From Flagellimonas flava (lineage in GTDB: Bacteria > Bacteroidota > Bacteroidia > Flavobacteriales > Flavobacteriaceae): 64,000 nucleotides of DNA. This document shows positions 1 to 9,581 of this stretch, piece by piece. The translations under genes and the position numbers were made by a program. The stretch lies in contig NZ_FQWL01000001.1 in assembly GCF_900129665.1 (NCBI RefSeq), positions 1,206,457 through 1,270,456 on the forward strand, in the 5' to 3' direction. Position 1 is the stretch's first letter; each line of letters starts with the position of its first letter. The notes under the pieces are model-generated. The model was given only the letters and a program-made list of their open reading frames with translations, had not been told where the DNA came from and ran no database searches.

Positions 1-1593
1 TATTCGGAAAACGGTCAAGACCCCTGCATGATCAGAGGGAAACATGATGGGATGGTAATCCACTACTTTGGATTCAATTGCGCTAAGCGCTTCGCCCTGG
101 TAATAGATATAATCAATTCTATCCCGCAATCCGTATTTATTTGATGAAGTTGCAGCTCTTGGGGTCCATGTGAAACCTGGGTCAAGCAATGGATCAATGT
201 ATAATTCTCTATAACTATCGATGAACCCAGCATCGGCCATTTCCATGCTTACGGGCCATTTTACCTTCCTTTGGTAATGTATCCCTTTGGTTTCCTCGAT
301 CCAATCCAAATGAGAGCCTACATTAAAATCCCCAGACATAATAATTGGTACCTCGTTAGACTTTTTGAGATAGGGTGCAATTTCCATAAGTATGGACTTT
401 ACCTCTGCATGGCGAGTTTTTCCTTCATCAGCGATCAACTGTTTTGGTGATTTCTTTCCTTCTATTACCTCCTGTCCATAATCCGGAAGGTAGTGCAGCC
501 AAGTATCAAAAAAGATTAGGTCTCTGTTTTTTCCTAACCGAAGCTGCGCCCCTCCAAAATTGAAGGGTTTAAAGGCAGTAATCGTGCTTGTAATTGGATA
601 TTTGCTCATTATGGACAGATTGGAACTGATCAAATAAAAGTGATATCCCAAAGCATCCGCTATAATTTCACCTGATCCATAAGTTTCAATTAAACCAATA
701 ATATCCGCATTGGTTGCTTTTATAGTTTCTATAACCCGCTGCACGCCCACAGCCTCACCATATCTATGTCCCCCGTGCCATATATTCCATGCCAAGACCT
801 TTAAATGTTGTGGTTTGATTTCTTCCTCAGGTTCTTCGTTGTAAGAATAAAATTCGGTATATAGATCATGGATTTCCTCGGAACTAACAACTCTATCCCA
901 AATCTTAATCTCATCTATGAAACCATTAAAGGCATTCCATTGCGCATAGGACCCGTATTCCCATTTTTCATCAGACCCTCCAATAACGGTTCTTAATTTC
1001 GCATGCAAATCCCCAATCCCAGGAGTGTTGTATATGGCGACATTTTTCCCGTTAAAATACATCCATACTTCTTCTTTGTCTTGATCGACCGTGAATGCAA
1101 TTTGGTGCCATTCCCCATCATTAACTCCTTGTCTGCCAGCAGTTGGTCTGTACGCATATTGATTTTTACCGTCATGCAACTCCAATGCCCAAGCACCGTT
1201 ACTTTGGGTGTAAAGTTGCCATCCTTTTGCTTCAGGGTCATTGGCCTTTTTGTTCCCCATAATAGGGGTACCCATCAAGGCATTGGGTAAGGTTTTAACC
1301 CATGTTACAATGGAAAAAGACTGTCCATCAGAGAATGGAAGCAGATTATCCTCTACCTTAATCGGCCTTCTCAGCGATGCATTGGCAGAAAGATCCAAAG
1401 CCCGACCAGATATTCCCGGAGCGAACTCGGATTGCAGCAAATCCGCTATGTAAACTGCATCCTCTTTAGCGGTAATAGTCTCTTCAAAACTATGGGCATC
1501 AAAATCTAATTGAAAAATTGGGTCTTGCGCATTGATCTCTCCAGAAAAATGGGCCATTACCACTAAAGCGCCTAAAATTCTCAAGACATTCAT
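1..1593 (-). CDS. Secreted LamG-domain endonuclease/exonuclease/phosphatase protein (3' end cut by window)
   Basis: The frame starts at ATG 1593 with a short hydrophobic signal-like segment (MNVLRILGALVVMAHF) and stays open to the window edge. Residues about 50-220 look like a LamG/concanavalin-A-like lectin fold (SFSIVTWVKT, DGEWHQIAFTVD, GFIDEIKIWD). From about residue 255 it is an EEP-superfamily domain: LKVLAWNIWHGG, GLIETYGSGE, SGDFNVGSHLDW, DRIDYIYY and the terminal SDHAGV motif holding the catalytic His. Because that last motif is present, only a few residues are probably missing. A secreted or surface nuclease or phosphodiesterase with a carbohydrate-binding-like module is likely; the substrate cannot be read from sequence. 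It is followed upstream by acs on the same strand, about 60 bp away. Confidence 0.85.
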   Translation of the reverse strand, partial: MNVLRILGALVVMAHFSGEINAQDPIFQLDFDAHSFEETITAKEDAVYIADLLQSEFAPGISGRALDLSANASLRRPIKVEDNLLPFSDGQSFSIVTWVKTLPNALMGTPIMGNKKANDPEAKGWQLYTQSNGAWALELHDGKNQYAYRPTAGRQGVNDGEWHQIAFTVDQDKEEVWMYFNGKNVAIYNTPGIGDLHAKLRTVIGGSDEKWEYGSYAQWNAFNGFIDEIKIWDRVVSSEEIHDLYTEFYSYNEEPEEEIKPQHLKVLAWNIWHGGHRYGEAVGVQRVIETIKATNADIIGLIETYGSGEIIADALGYHFYLISSNLSIMSKYPITSTITAFKPFNFGGAQLRLGKNRDLIFFDTWLHYLPDYGQEVIEGKKSPKQLIADEGKTRHAEVKSILMEIAPYLKKSNEVPIIMSGDFNVGSHLDWIEETKGIHYQRKVKWPVSMEMADAGFIDSYRELYIDPLLDPGFTWTPRAATSSNKYGLRDRIDYIYYQGEALSAIESKVVDYHPIMFPSDHAGVLTVFRI

Positions 1594-1651
1594 CTCTAGC
1601 AAGGTTGTTTTTAGTACTTCCAACCTACTGCAATCATAAGAACTAGGTTTC

Positions 1652-3559
1652 TTACAAGGCCTCATCCATAATTTTTTCAACCACTTCAGGATTCAAAAGT
1701 GTGGAGATGTCACCCAGATTTCCAGTGTCTTTTGAGGCAATTTTACGCAAAATACGTCGCATGATCTTTCCACTTCTGGTCTTCGGCAAGCCTGGAACAA
1801 ATTGAATCTTGTCCAGCTTCGCAATGGGCCCAATATGTTCCGTGATCATTTGGTTGATTTCTTTTTTCAGATTGTCACGATCACGGGACTCACCTGTTTC
1901 CTTCAGAATTACATAGCCATAGAGAGCATTCCCTTTTATATCGTGAGGAAAGCCTACAATGGCCGATTCAGCAACTGCAGGGTGCTCATTGATAGCATCT
2001 TCTATTGGAGCGGTTCCTAGGTTGTGGCCCGAAACGATGATAACGTCATCCACCCTACCTGTGATTCGGTAGTAGCCAACCTCATCACGTAAAGCACCAT
2101 CACCTGTAAAATATTTTCCCTCAAAGGCGGAAAAATAGGTATCCTTGTACCGCTGATGATCTCCCCAAATAGATCTTGCTATGGAAGGCCATGGGAATTT
2201 TATGCACAAACGTCCATCCACCTGATTTCCTTTGATTTCCTTTCCATGCTCATCCATAAGTGCAGGCTGAACTCCTGGCATTGGTAAGGTGGCATAGGTG
2301 GGCTTGGTCGGAGTTGAAAACGGAATCGGTGAAATAAGTACACCTCCTGTTTCTGTCTGCCACCATGTATCCACAATAGGGCATTTTTTCTCCCCAACAT
2401 GATCATTATACCAGTGCCAGGCCTCCTCATTGATGGGTTCACCCACAGTTCCCAGTACCTTAAGACTTGAAAGATCATATTCGGTGACAAAATCCAAATT
2501 TTCCTTTGCCAATGCCCGAATCGCGGTTGGAGCAGTATAGAATTGGGTGACCTTATGTTTTTGTACAATCTCCCAAAAGCGACCAAAATCCGGGTATGAT
2601 GGAACACCTTCGAACATTACCGTGGTAGCTCCGTTGGCCAAGGGTCCGTAGACGATATAGGAGTGTCCCGTAATCCAACCAATATCTGCTGTACACCAAT
2701 ACACATCCTCCTCCCTATATTGAAACACATTTTTAAAGGTGTAGGCCGTGTAAACCATATAACCTCCCGTGGTATGCATCATTCCCTTGGGCCTTCCTGT
2801 GGATCCTGAAGTATAAAGAATAAAAAGTGGATCTTCGGCCTCCATAATTTCTGGAACACAATCGGAGTACGCTTTCTCCAAGAGTGGGGCCAACCACTTA
2901 TCCCGACCTTTTTCCATATGGATCTTAGCCCCAGTGCGCTCGGTCACCAAAACGGTCTCCACTCCCGGACATTGGGTAAGGGCTTCATCCACAATACCTT
3001 TTAGGTCGATGGTTTTTGCTCCACGGTAGGAACCATCGGAAGTCAAGACCATTTTTGCCTCGCAATCGTTTATACGCGTTGCCAGGGCTGTTGAAGAAAA
3101 TCCGGCAAAAACCACGGAGTGGATTGCACCAATGCGGGCACATGCCAGCAAGGAAACAGCCAATTCTGGAATCATGGGCAAATAAATCACCACCCTATCC
3201 CCTTTTCGAACGCCTTGGTCTTTTAATACGTTGGCAAATCGACACACCCTTTCATGCAACTGTCGATAGGTAATGTGCTGTGCTTCCTCATCAGGATTAT
3301 TGGGTTCAAAAAGGATTGCTGTTTTATCGCCGCGAATTCTTAAGTGGCGATCAATACAGTTGTCAGTTATATTAAGCTGAGCGCCATCAAACCATTTGAT
3401 CTCTGGCTTGGAGAAATCCCAGTCAAGAACAGAATTCCATTTTTTCCGCCACACAAAATGTTCCTCGGCCACCTCCTCCCAAAATCCTTCTGGATTCCGG
3501 ACCGATTTCCTATAGACCTGAAAATATTCTTCCAAATGTTTAATGTGGTAGTTGCTCAT
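1652..3559 (-). CDS. acs: Acetyl-CoA synthetase (AMP-forming)
   Basis: The enzyme activates acetate with ATP and CoA through acetyl-AMP. At 635 residues it has the usual length for the family. It shows the ACAS N-terminal segment, the adenylate-forming P-loop YTSGSTGRPKG near residue 255, the acetyl-pocket stretch TWWQTETGG, the hinge region GRVDDVIIVSGHNLGT, and the C-terminal PKTRSGKIMRR, whose Lys (about residue 598) is the Lys regulated by reversible acetylation in known Acs enzymes. It lies divergent from an AraC-type regulator and close to an acetate-type symporter, which together form an acetate-use module. Regulation by that AraC protein is an inference from position. Confidence 0.97.
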   Translation of the reverse strand: MSNYHIKHLEEYFQVYRKSVRNPEGFWEEVAEEHFVWRKKWNSVLDWDFSKPEIKWFDGAQLNITDNCIDRHLRIRGDKTAILFEPNNPDEEAQHITYRQLHERVCRFANVLKDQGVRKGDRVVIYLPMIPELAVSLLACARIGAIHSVVFAGFSSTALATRINDCEAKMVLTSDGSYRGAKTIDLKGIVDEALTQCPGVETVLVTERTGAKIHMEKGRDKWLAPLLEKAYSDCVPEIMEAEDPLFILYTSGSTGRPKGMMHTTGGYMVYTAYTFKNVFQYREEDVYWCTADIGWITGHSYIVYGPLANGATTVMFEGVPSYPDFGRFWEIVQKHKVTQFYTAPTAIRALAKENLDFVTEYDLSSLKVLGTVGEPINEEAWHWYNDHVGEKKCPIVDTWWQTETGGVLISPIPFSTPTKPTYATLPMPGVQPALMDEHGKEIKGNQVDGRLCIKFPWPSIARSIWGDHQRYKDTYFSAFEGKYFTGDGALRDEVGYYRITGRVDDVIIVSGHNLGTAPIEDAINEHPAVAESAIVGFPHDIKGNALYGYVILKETGESRDRDNLKKEINQMITEHIGPIAKLDKIQFVPGLPKTRSGKIMRRILRKIASKDTGNLGDISTLLNPEVVEKIMDEAL

Positions 3560-3680
3560 GGGTTAGTTGAAAATTTTGTGAACTCTAAAAATAGTAAAAA
3601 ACCCATCTATTTAATAGGGATTCAATATTTATCGACGTAAGGGTTTTGCGTAACTTCGACCTACTACGGAGCATAGACGA

Positions 3681-4544
3681 ATGACCAAGATTAAAAGATA
3701 CGATCTTCATAAAAACGACCCTTCCAAGCTTCATTTTGAGGTAAACCATGCCAAAAATTACCTTGACAAGAATTGGGAGCATGCCACAGTACCACATAGA
3801 CATAGCTTTTACCAACTTATTTGGTTCAAGGAAAAAGGGCGCCATTATGTGGATTTTGAAGTAGTCGAACACGATGCCAACTCGGTCTTTTTTGTCAATA
3901 AAAATCAAATTCATTATTTCTGTCCCGATTCGCCCAATACTGGTCTTTTGTTTCACTTTAACGAAGAGTTCATCAATCTGCACGGACCAAAACAATTACA
4001 GCGTTTTTCCACCACCATTTTCAATGAAATTGGAAACAGGTCCGTGAATCTTTCACCTTCCGAGGTGCAAAAATTGGGGCTTATAAGCTCTTACATTGAG
4101 TCCGAAATCATAGCACGGGAAGATAACTATAAGGAGCAGGTGTTTCACCATTTCCAGACCATCCTGTATCAAGTCGAACGTTTGAGGGCAAAAGAAGATA
4201 AGCTGGACTTGGACGCAAATGCTGATTACAAATTGGCCGCACAGTTTAAAAGATTGATTCAAGAACAAGTAGGCACTTTCAACTCTATCGAATCTTATGC
4301 TGATAATCTTGGAACAAACCCAAAAACACTTACCCGAATATCCAAAAAATTTCTTCTTGGGACTCCAGGTCAAATCATCAAGGAAACCAAATTACTGGAG
4401 GCCAAACGTATCCTTTCCAACCAAAAAACCAGTATCAAGGAGACCGCTTATACCCTTGGTTTTGAAGACCCTACCTATTTCACCAAGTATTTTAAACAAG
4501 GGACAGGCATCACTCCAAAAGAGTTTCAGAAAAGACTGCGCTAA
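3681..4544 (+). CDS. AraC-family transcriptional regulator
   Basis: A 287-residue protein. The N-terminal half is cupin-like (PHRHSFYQLIWF, a typical sensor-domain opening), and the C-terminal ~100 residues carry the AraC double helix-turn-helix, ending in the family signature around TAYTLGFEDPTYFTKYFKQ and GITPKEFQ. It is divergent from acs across 121 bp and lies 78 bp ahead of an SDR gene on the same strand. It probably controls acs, the SDR gene, or the symporter genes; the inducer is unknown. A hydrophobic or small carboxylate ligand would fit the setting but is not shown by the sequence. Confidence 0.92.
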   Translation: MTKIKRYDLHKNDPSKLHFEVNHAKNYLDKNWEHATVPHRHSFYQLIWFKEKGRHYVDFEVVEHDANSVFFVNKNQIHYFCPDSPNTGLLFHFNEEFINLHGPKQLQRFSTTIFNEIGNRSVNLSPSEVQKLGLISSYIESEIIAREDNYKEQVFHHFQTILYQVERLRAKEDKLDLDANADYKLAAQFKRLIQEQVGTFNSIESYADNLGTNPKTLTRISKKFLLGTPGQIIKETKLLEAKRILSNQKTSIKETAYTLGFEDPTYFTKYFKQGTGITPKEFQKRLR

Positions 4545-4622
4545 TTTACCAGAACTGGTCGGAGTATTACCATTTTTTAATTTAAATGGGGCGGAACTTT
4601 GTAGCATCAAAAACAAATACGA

Positions 4623-5378
4623 ATGTCTAAACAAGCATTGATAGTAGGTGGTACGACCGGAATGGGAAAGGCCACCGCAGAACTTTTACTTCAAGATGGC
4701 GTGGAAGTCATCATTATAGGAAGAAATGAGAACAACCTTGCCAGCGCCGCTAGGGAGTTGGCAGTACACGGTAAGGTCAAAACCATCGCCCTAGATCTTA
4801 ACGATTTTGGTGCGGTTACCCTATTTAATCAAGAACTTAAGACAGAAGCTCCGAATCTAAAATATGTGGTTAACGCAGCCGGCTATTTCAGTCCAAGACC
4901 ATTTTTGGAGCATGAGGAGGGTGATTATGACACCTATCACAATTTCAACAAGGCCTTCTTTTTCATTACCCAAGCTGCCGGAAAGATTTTGACAGCTAAC
5001 GGTGGTGGTTCCATTGTCAATATCGGTTCCATGTGGGCAAAGCAAGCCATTAAGGCCACACCTTCCTCTGCATATTCAATGGCAAAAGCCGGTCTACATG
5101 CCTTGACACAACATTTGGCCATGGAATTAGCTGAGCATAATATCCGAGTGAATGCAGTGTCACCTGCCGTTGTAGTTACTCCCATTTATGGAGCCTTTAT
5201 CGAGCAAGATAAAATTGAAGAGACGCTGCAAGGTTTTAATGATTTCCATCCCATTGGACGGGTAGGACGTGCAACCGACATTGCCAACACCATACACTTT
5301 TTGTTGACAGACCAAAGCTCCTGGGTCACCGGAGCCATTTGGGATATTGATGGCGGAGTAATGGCTGGAAGAAACTAA
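4623..5378 (+). CDS. SDR-family oxidoreductase
   Basis: A classical short-chain dehydrogenase of 251 residues. It has the NAD(P)-binding GGTTGMGKA motif at the N terminus, NAAGYF (NAG-type motif) near residue 85, a catalytic Ser in IVNIGSMW, the YSMAK active-site Tyr and Lys, and the C-terminal VTGAIWDIDGG typical of the family. It follows the AraC-type regulator on the same strand and ends at a hairpin that separates it from the convergent symporter gene. The substrate is not identifiable. Its position between acs and the acetate-type symporter suggests co-regulation rather than a defined acetate reaction. Confidence 0.9.
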   Translation: MSKQALIVGGTTGMGKATAELLLQDGVEVIIIGRNENNLASAARELAVHGKVKTIALDLNDFGAVTLFNQELKTEAPNLKYVVNAAGYFSPRPFLEHEEGDYDTYHNFNKAFFFITQAAGKILTANGGGSIVNIGSMWAKQAIKATPSSAYSMAKAGLHALTQHLAMELAEHNIRVNAVSPAVVVTPIYGAFIEQDKIEETLQGFNDFHPIGRVGRATDIANTIHFLLTDQSSWVTGAIWDIDGGVMAGRN

Positions 5379-5387
5379 ATTTTGAAG

Positions 5388-5416
5388 GGACCCATTGACC
5401 AAAGGTTGATGGGTTC
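5388..5416. terminator. Bidirectional terminator hairpin between SDR gene and symporter gene
   Basis: The two arms (5388-5400 and 5404-5416) pair around an AAA loop: CCCAT/ATGGG plus inner ACC/GGT with a few G-T pairs, about 13 pairs in all. It sits between the stop of the plus-strand SDR gene (5378) and the stop of the minus-strand symporter gene, so it could serve both. No long T-tract follows on either side. Confidence 0.5.
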
Positions 5417-7191
5417 TAATGATCCATTGCTTCGCCCGCACCACTGGGGATGCGTATGTCCTCAACAATTTGTTGCACTGCTTCCGGGGGTTTTGGAGTG
5501 AATGAGGAAATTGCAAGTGCCACTGCAAAATTCACCAACATGCCCACGGTTCCAAATCCTTCCGGGGAGATGCCAAACCACCAATTATCTGCACCACTAG
5601 TCTCTGGATTGCCAATCCAACCCAATTTGAAACGGGCAATATAATAGGTGGTGATTCCAAGACCAGCAATCATACCCGTTATCGCCCCTTCCCTATTCAT
5701 GCGTTTGCTAAAAATGCCCATGACAATGGCGGGAAAGAATGACGAGGCTGCCAAACCGAACGCCAACGCCACCACAGAAGCTACAAAACCGGGTGGGTTG
5801 ATTCCGAAATAGCCGGCAACGATGACAGCCAAAACTGCCGAAAGTCTGGCAATAAGCAATTCTTTTTTGTCCGAAATATCTTTGGCAAACTGTTTTTTGA
5901 TCAAATCATGGGAAATGGAAGTGGAAATCACCAACAACAATCCAGCTGCTGTGGACAATGCTGCAGCCAATCCACCTGCAGCTACCAGGGCAATAATCCA
6001 GTTGGGTAATCCAGCTATTTCAGGATTCGCCAATACCGTAATATCTCGGTCCACATAGAGTTCGTTTGAAGAACTGCTGGCGTTTGAAATCAACCGTTCT
6101 CCCGAGGCTCCCCGCCCGACTTCGAAAAGTGGTTTTTTGCCCTCGATAGCAGTTCCGGGAAGATATTGGATTTTTCCATCTCCATTTTTATCCGTCCAAG
6201 CGATAAGACCGGTTTCCTCCCATTTGGTAAACCAAGATGGGATTTCAGCATAAGGTTTGTCCTCAACAGTTTCCATCAAGTTGGTTCTGGCAAAAACTGC
6301 AATGGCAGGAGCCGTGGTATATAAAATTGCAATAAACAACAGGGCATAACCTGCCGATTTTCTAGCATCACGAACCTTGGGCACGGTAAAAAACCGAATG
6401 ATTACATGGGGCAGTCCAGCAGTACCCAACATCAACGCTGCGGTTATAAAAAAGATATCTGTAGTGGACTTGGTACCATCTGTATAAGCGGTAAATCCTA
6501 AATCCGTCATCAACCCATCCAATTTATCCAATAAATACACCCCGTCTTCCCCAGCAGAACCAAATCCAAGTTGCGGTATAGGATTTCCCGTAGCCATGAT
6601 GGAAATAAAAATAGCGGGCACCATAAAGGCAAAAATGAGAACGCAATACTGCGCCACTTGGGTATAGGTAATGCCTTTCATCCCTCCCAAAAAAGCATAG
6701 AAAAGTACCACTGCCATTCCAATATATACTCCCGTATTGACCTCAACATCCAAGAACCTGGAAAAAACAACCCCAACTCCGCGCATCTGACCTGCCACAT
6801 AAGTAAAGGACACAAAAAGAGCTGCGACCACAGCAACTGTTCGGGCTACATTACTATAATATCGGTCACCTATAAAATCTGGTACTGTAAATTTTCCGAA
6901 TTTCCTAAGGTAAGGTGCCAACAGCAAGGCGAGCAATACATAACCTCCGGTCCACCCCATCAAGTATACGGAACCGTCGTATCCAGAAAATGCAATAATC
7001 CCAGCCATGCCCAAGAAGGAAGCAGCGGACATCCAGTCAGCGGCCGTGGCCAATCCGTTCGCCAATGGCGAGACCCCTCCCCCAGCCACATAAAACTCCT
7101 TGGTTGAACCGGCTCGAGACCAAATGGCTATTCCAATATATAGGGCAAATGTGATTCCAACGATGATAAACGTCCAAGTTTGTATTCCCAT
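5416..7191 (-). CDS. Sodium:solute symporter, acetate-type (SSS family, VC_2705-like)
   Basis: A 591-residue inner-membrane protein with about 13 hydrophobic segments of the SSS fold (starts MGIQTWTFIIVGITFALYIG; AGGGVSPLANGLATAADWMSAASFLG; SFTYVAGQMRGVGVVFSRFL). The pairing with a DUF4212 protein encoded 3 bp upstream is characteristic of the VC_2705 subfamily of putative acetate/solute symporters. Together with acs 1.9 kb away this supports acetate uptake. A hydrophilic loop at residues about 310-385 contains an EF-hand-like sequence, DKNGDGKI at 334-341, as part of an insertion. Transport of another short carboxylate cannot be excluded. Confidence 0.9.
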   Translation of the reverse strand: MGIQTWTFIIVGITFALYIGIAIWSRAGSTKEFYVAGGGVSPLANGLATAADWMSAASFLGMAGIIAFSGYDGSVYLMGWTGGYVLLALLLAPYLRKFGKFTVPDFIGDRYYSNVARTVAVVAALFVSFTYVAGQMRGVGVVFSRFLDVEVNTGVYIGMAVVLFYAFLGGMKGITYTQVAQYCVLIFAFMVPAIFISIMATGNPIPQLGFGSAGEDGVYLLDKLDGLMTDLGFTAYTDGTKSTTDIFFITAALMLGTAGLPHVIIRFFTVPKVRDARKSAGYALLFIAILYTTAPAIAVFARTNLMETVEDKPYAEIPSWFTKWEETGLIAWTDKNGDGKIQYLPGTAIEGKKPLFEVGRGASGERLISNASSSSNELYVDRDITVLANPEIAGLPNWIIALVAAGGLAAALSTAAGLLLVISTSISHDLIKKQFAKDISDKKELLIARLSAVLAVIVAGYFGINPPGFVASVVALAFGLAASSFFPAIVMGIFSKRMNREGAITGMIAGLGITTYYIARFKLGWIGNPETSGADNWWFGISPEGFGTVGMLVNFAVALAISSFTPKPPEAVQQIVEDIRIPSGAGEAMDH

Positions 7192-7194
7192 AGC

Positions 7195-7449
7195 CTACTC
7201 GTTTACCTTGTATTTTTTGTCCAATTTGTTCATCAATCGGACATAGATAAAAATTAGCGCCACAAAAACGTAAATGGAACCTTGTTGGGCAAACCAGAAA
7301 CCTAGTTTAAAACCTCCCAAGCGAATCGTATTCAGTTCATCCACGAGAAGAATGCCGAATCCATAGGAGACCAAAAACCAGATTAGAAGAAGTATGGCGA
7401 GGTATCGTAAGTTTTCCCGCCAATATTTGATGCGTTGCTGTTTGTCCAT
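7195..7449 (-). CDS. DUF4212 small membrane subunit of the symporter
   Basis: An 84-residue protein with two hydrophobic helices: one at about residues 15-35 (LAILLLIWFLVSYGFGILL) and one at about 52-70 (GSIYVFVALIFIYV). The N-terminal YWRENLRYLAILL and the GFKLGFWFAQQGSI stretch are typical of DUF4212 proteins, which are nearly always encoded directly ahead of an SSS symporter. The spacing here is 3 bp, so translation is probably coupled. The role is likely structural or regulatory within the symporter. Confidence 0.92.
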   Translation of the reverse strand: MDKQQRIKYWRENLRYLAILLLIWFLVSYGFGILLVDELNTIRLGGFKLGFWFAQQGSIYVFVALIFIYVRLMNKLDKKYKVNE

Positions 7450-7543
7450 TTCAAGGTTGGTTTATTCTTGAAATATATGAAATCTGAAAAGAAGACCCCA
7501 GTTAAATTAGAGCATCACACAAAAAGCATGGGAATATTGAAAT

Positions 7544-8500
7544 TTACGCAAGTGTATTAAGGTACTGGGCAACGTTGTTTCCGATACGTTCCTGAATACT
7601 GGAAAGATCCGCCCTAACGAAGTCTTCACCAGTAATGCTCTCGTACAATTCGATGTAGCGCTCAGAAACAGATTCAATATACGTATCGCTCATGGGCGGC
7701 ACCGTCTGTCCCTCCAAACCTTGAAAGTTATTGGAAATCAACCACTGACGAACAAATTCTTTGGACAGCTGTTTTTGAGGTTCTCCATTGGACTGCCTTT
7801 CCTCATAACCGTCCGCATAAAAATAACGGGAAGAATCAGGTGTATGGATTTCATCAATTAGTACAATCTCCCCTTGTTTAGTTTTCCCGAACTCGTATTT
7901 GGTGTCCACCAAAATCAGTCCCCTTTTGGCAGCAAGCTCGGTTCCTCTTTGAAAAAGGGCCTTGGTATATTTTTCAAGCACTTCATAGTCCTCTTTTGCC
8001 ACAATTCCACGCTCCAAAATTTCCTCTCTGGAAATATCTTCGTCATGGTCACCCTGTTCCGCTTTGGTTGCCGGCGTGATTATAGGTTCTGGAAACTTAT
8101 CGTTCTCTTGCATTCCCTCGGGCATTGGCATTCCACACAACATACGTTTTCCAGCCTTGTATTCTCGAGCCGCGTGACCCGACATATAGCCTCGAATCAC
8201 CATCTCCACCTTAAAAGGTTCGCAAGCTTTTCCAACCGCCACATTCGGGTCTGGTGTTGCCAATAGCCAATTGGGAACAATATCCTCGGTGGCCTGCATC
8301 ATTTTGGTGGCAATCTGGTTTAGAATCTGCCCTTTAAAGGGTATTCCTTTGGGCATAACCACGTCAAAGGCAGAAAGGCGGTCTGTGGCAATCATTACCA
8401 AAATATCATTTTGAAGGGTATATACTTCCCTAACCTTTCCTTTATAGACTTGTTGCTGTCCCGGGAACTGAAAATTGGTATCCATTAGGGTATTGGACAT
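7544..8500 (-). CDS. purC: Phosphoribosylaminoimidazole-succinocarboxamide synthase
   Basis: SAICAR synthetase of purine biosynthesis, which joins CAIR and aspartate using ATP. It is 318 residues long, the longer PurC form seen in Bacteroidota and eukaryote-like enzymes. Visible motifs are the start of the fold ([12 protein letters not shown]), [53 protein letters not shown] and [13 protein letters not shown]. The start at ATG 8500 lies 5 bp after the stop of the phoH-like gene, so both probably share a transcript. Confidence 0.97.
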   Translation of the reverse strand: MSNTLMDTNFQFPGQQQVYKGKVREVYTLQNDILVMIATDRLSAFDVVMPKGIPFKGQILNQIATKMMQATEDIVPNWLLATPDPNVAVGKACEPFKVEMVIRGYMSGHAAREYKAGKRMLCGMPMPEGMQENDKFPEPIITPATKAEQGDHDEDISREEILERGIVAKEDYEVLEKYTKALFQRGTELAAKRGLILVDTKYEFGKTKQGEIVLIDEIHTPDSSRYFYADGYEERQSNGEPQKQLSKEFVRQWLISNNFQGLEGQTVPPMSDTYIESVSERYIELYESITGEDFVRADLSSIQERIGNNVAQYLNTLA

Positions 8501-8505
8501 GGGCG

Positions 8506-9459
8506 CTAGTTTTGGTGCTCTATATTTTTATAGGCGTCTATTACTTTTTTCACCAGTTTATGTCGAATGACATCCTTATCATCGAGATAGACGATACTGA
8601 TGCCCTCAACATTCTTAAGAATAAGGAGCGCCTCCTTAAGACCCGAAATAACCCGTCTTGGTAAATCAATCTGTCCAGGATCACCAGTCAATAAAAATTT
8701 GGCATTTTTTCCCATACGGGTCAAGAACATCTTCATCTGGGCGTGGGTAGTGTTCTGGGCCTCATCAAGAATTACAAAAGCATTATCGAGCGTTCTCCCT
8801 CGCATAAATGCCATGGGAGCTATTTGTATCGTCCCATCCTCGATGTACTTTTCCAGTTTTTCTGGAGCGATCATATCGCGAAGTGCATCGTACAAGGGTT
8901 GCATATAAGGATCAAGCTTTTCTTTTAGATCTCCTGGTAAAAAACCAAGATTTTCCCCTGCTTCCACAGCTGGGCGGGTTAAAATAATTCGCCGTACCTG
9001 TTTTTCCTTCAAGGCCTTGACTGCCAACGCCACCCCAGTGTAGGTCTTCCCTGTTCCTGCTGGTCCGATAGCAAAAACCATATCATCCTTCTTACAGGCA
9101 TCCACCAATCTCCGTTGGTTCACGGTTTGAGCTTTTATTAGCCTTCCGCTGACCCCATGTACCAAAACTTCACCGCTACTTTTGGAGGAAGTAAGTTCTT
9201 CCTGGCCATTGCTTGTGAGCACACGTTCAATCATATTCTCATCCAACTTGTTGTATTTGGCAAAATGATTGGTGAGCATATCAAAGCGTCTATCGAACTC
9301 CTCTAGGAGTTCTTCATCACCGTAGACCTTTATTTTGCTGCCCCTCGCAACTATTTTTAGTTTTGGGAAGTATTTTTTAAGTAGTTCAATATTCTCATTC
9401 CGCTGCCCAAAAAAGTCCTGTGGGCTTATCTCCGTCAATTCAATAATAAGTTCGTTCAA
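8506..9459 (-). CDS. PhoH-like ATPase
   Basis: A 317-residue PhoH/YbeZ-family protein, a predicted ATPase implicated in RNA and ribosome maturation in studied relatives. The Walker A motif GPAGTGKT is at residues 132-139, followed by [23 protein letters not shown], Walker B VILDEAQN and the GDPGQIDLP motif. A short N-terminal domain, residues 1-100, has the KH-like look of the family. The start at 9459 is a TTG codon, and no in-frame ATG is found until residue 61, well inside conserved sequence, so TTG is the likely start. It is the first gene of a phoH-purC pair. Confidence 0.93.
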   Translation of the reverse strand: MNELIIELTEISPQDFFGQRNENIELLKKYFPKLKIVARGSKIKVYGDEELLEEFDRRFDMLTNHFAKYNKLDENMIERVLTSNGQEELTSSKSSGEVLVHGVSGRLIKAQTVNQRRLVDACKKDDMVFAIGPAGTGKTYTGVALAVKALKEKQVRRIILTRPAVEAGENLGFLPGDLKEKLDPYMQPLYDALRDMIAPEKLEKYIEDGTIQIAPMAFMRGRTLDNAFVILDEAQNTTHAQMKMFLTRMGKNAKFLLTGDPGQIDLPRRVISGLKEALLILKNVEGISIVYLDDKDVIRHKLVKKVIDAYKNIEHQN

Positions 9460-9528
9460 AAAAAGTGGGCTGTTTTAAGGTTATTTTTGAAGAAAAGTAT
9501 TCTTTCTTTTTTATTTAATTTTATCCCA

Positions 9529-9536
9529 CAAACTTA
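9529..9536 (-). promoter_or_regulatory. Candidate Bacteroidota -7 box for the phoH-purC operon
   Basis: On the minus strand the sequence reads TAAGTTTG, matching the Bacteroidota housekeeping -7 consensus TAnnTTTG. It lies about 70 bp ahead of the TTG start of the phoH-like gene. A clear -33 TTG at the standard spacing is not visible, so the call rests on the -7 match and position. Confidence 0.35.
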
Positions 9537-9581
9537 ACCAAAAATCAATTTGAGCACCGAAAAACATATCAACAGTATTGC

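Noticed and set aside
3585..3995. Minus-strand open frame of 136 codons over the AraC regulator start
   Set aside because: It overlaps the clearly coding AraC-type gene and the acs promoter region, and its product has no family features.
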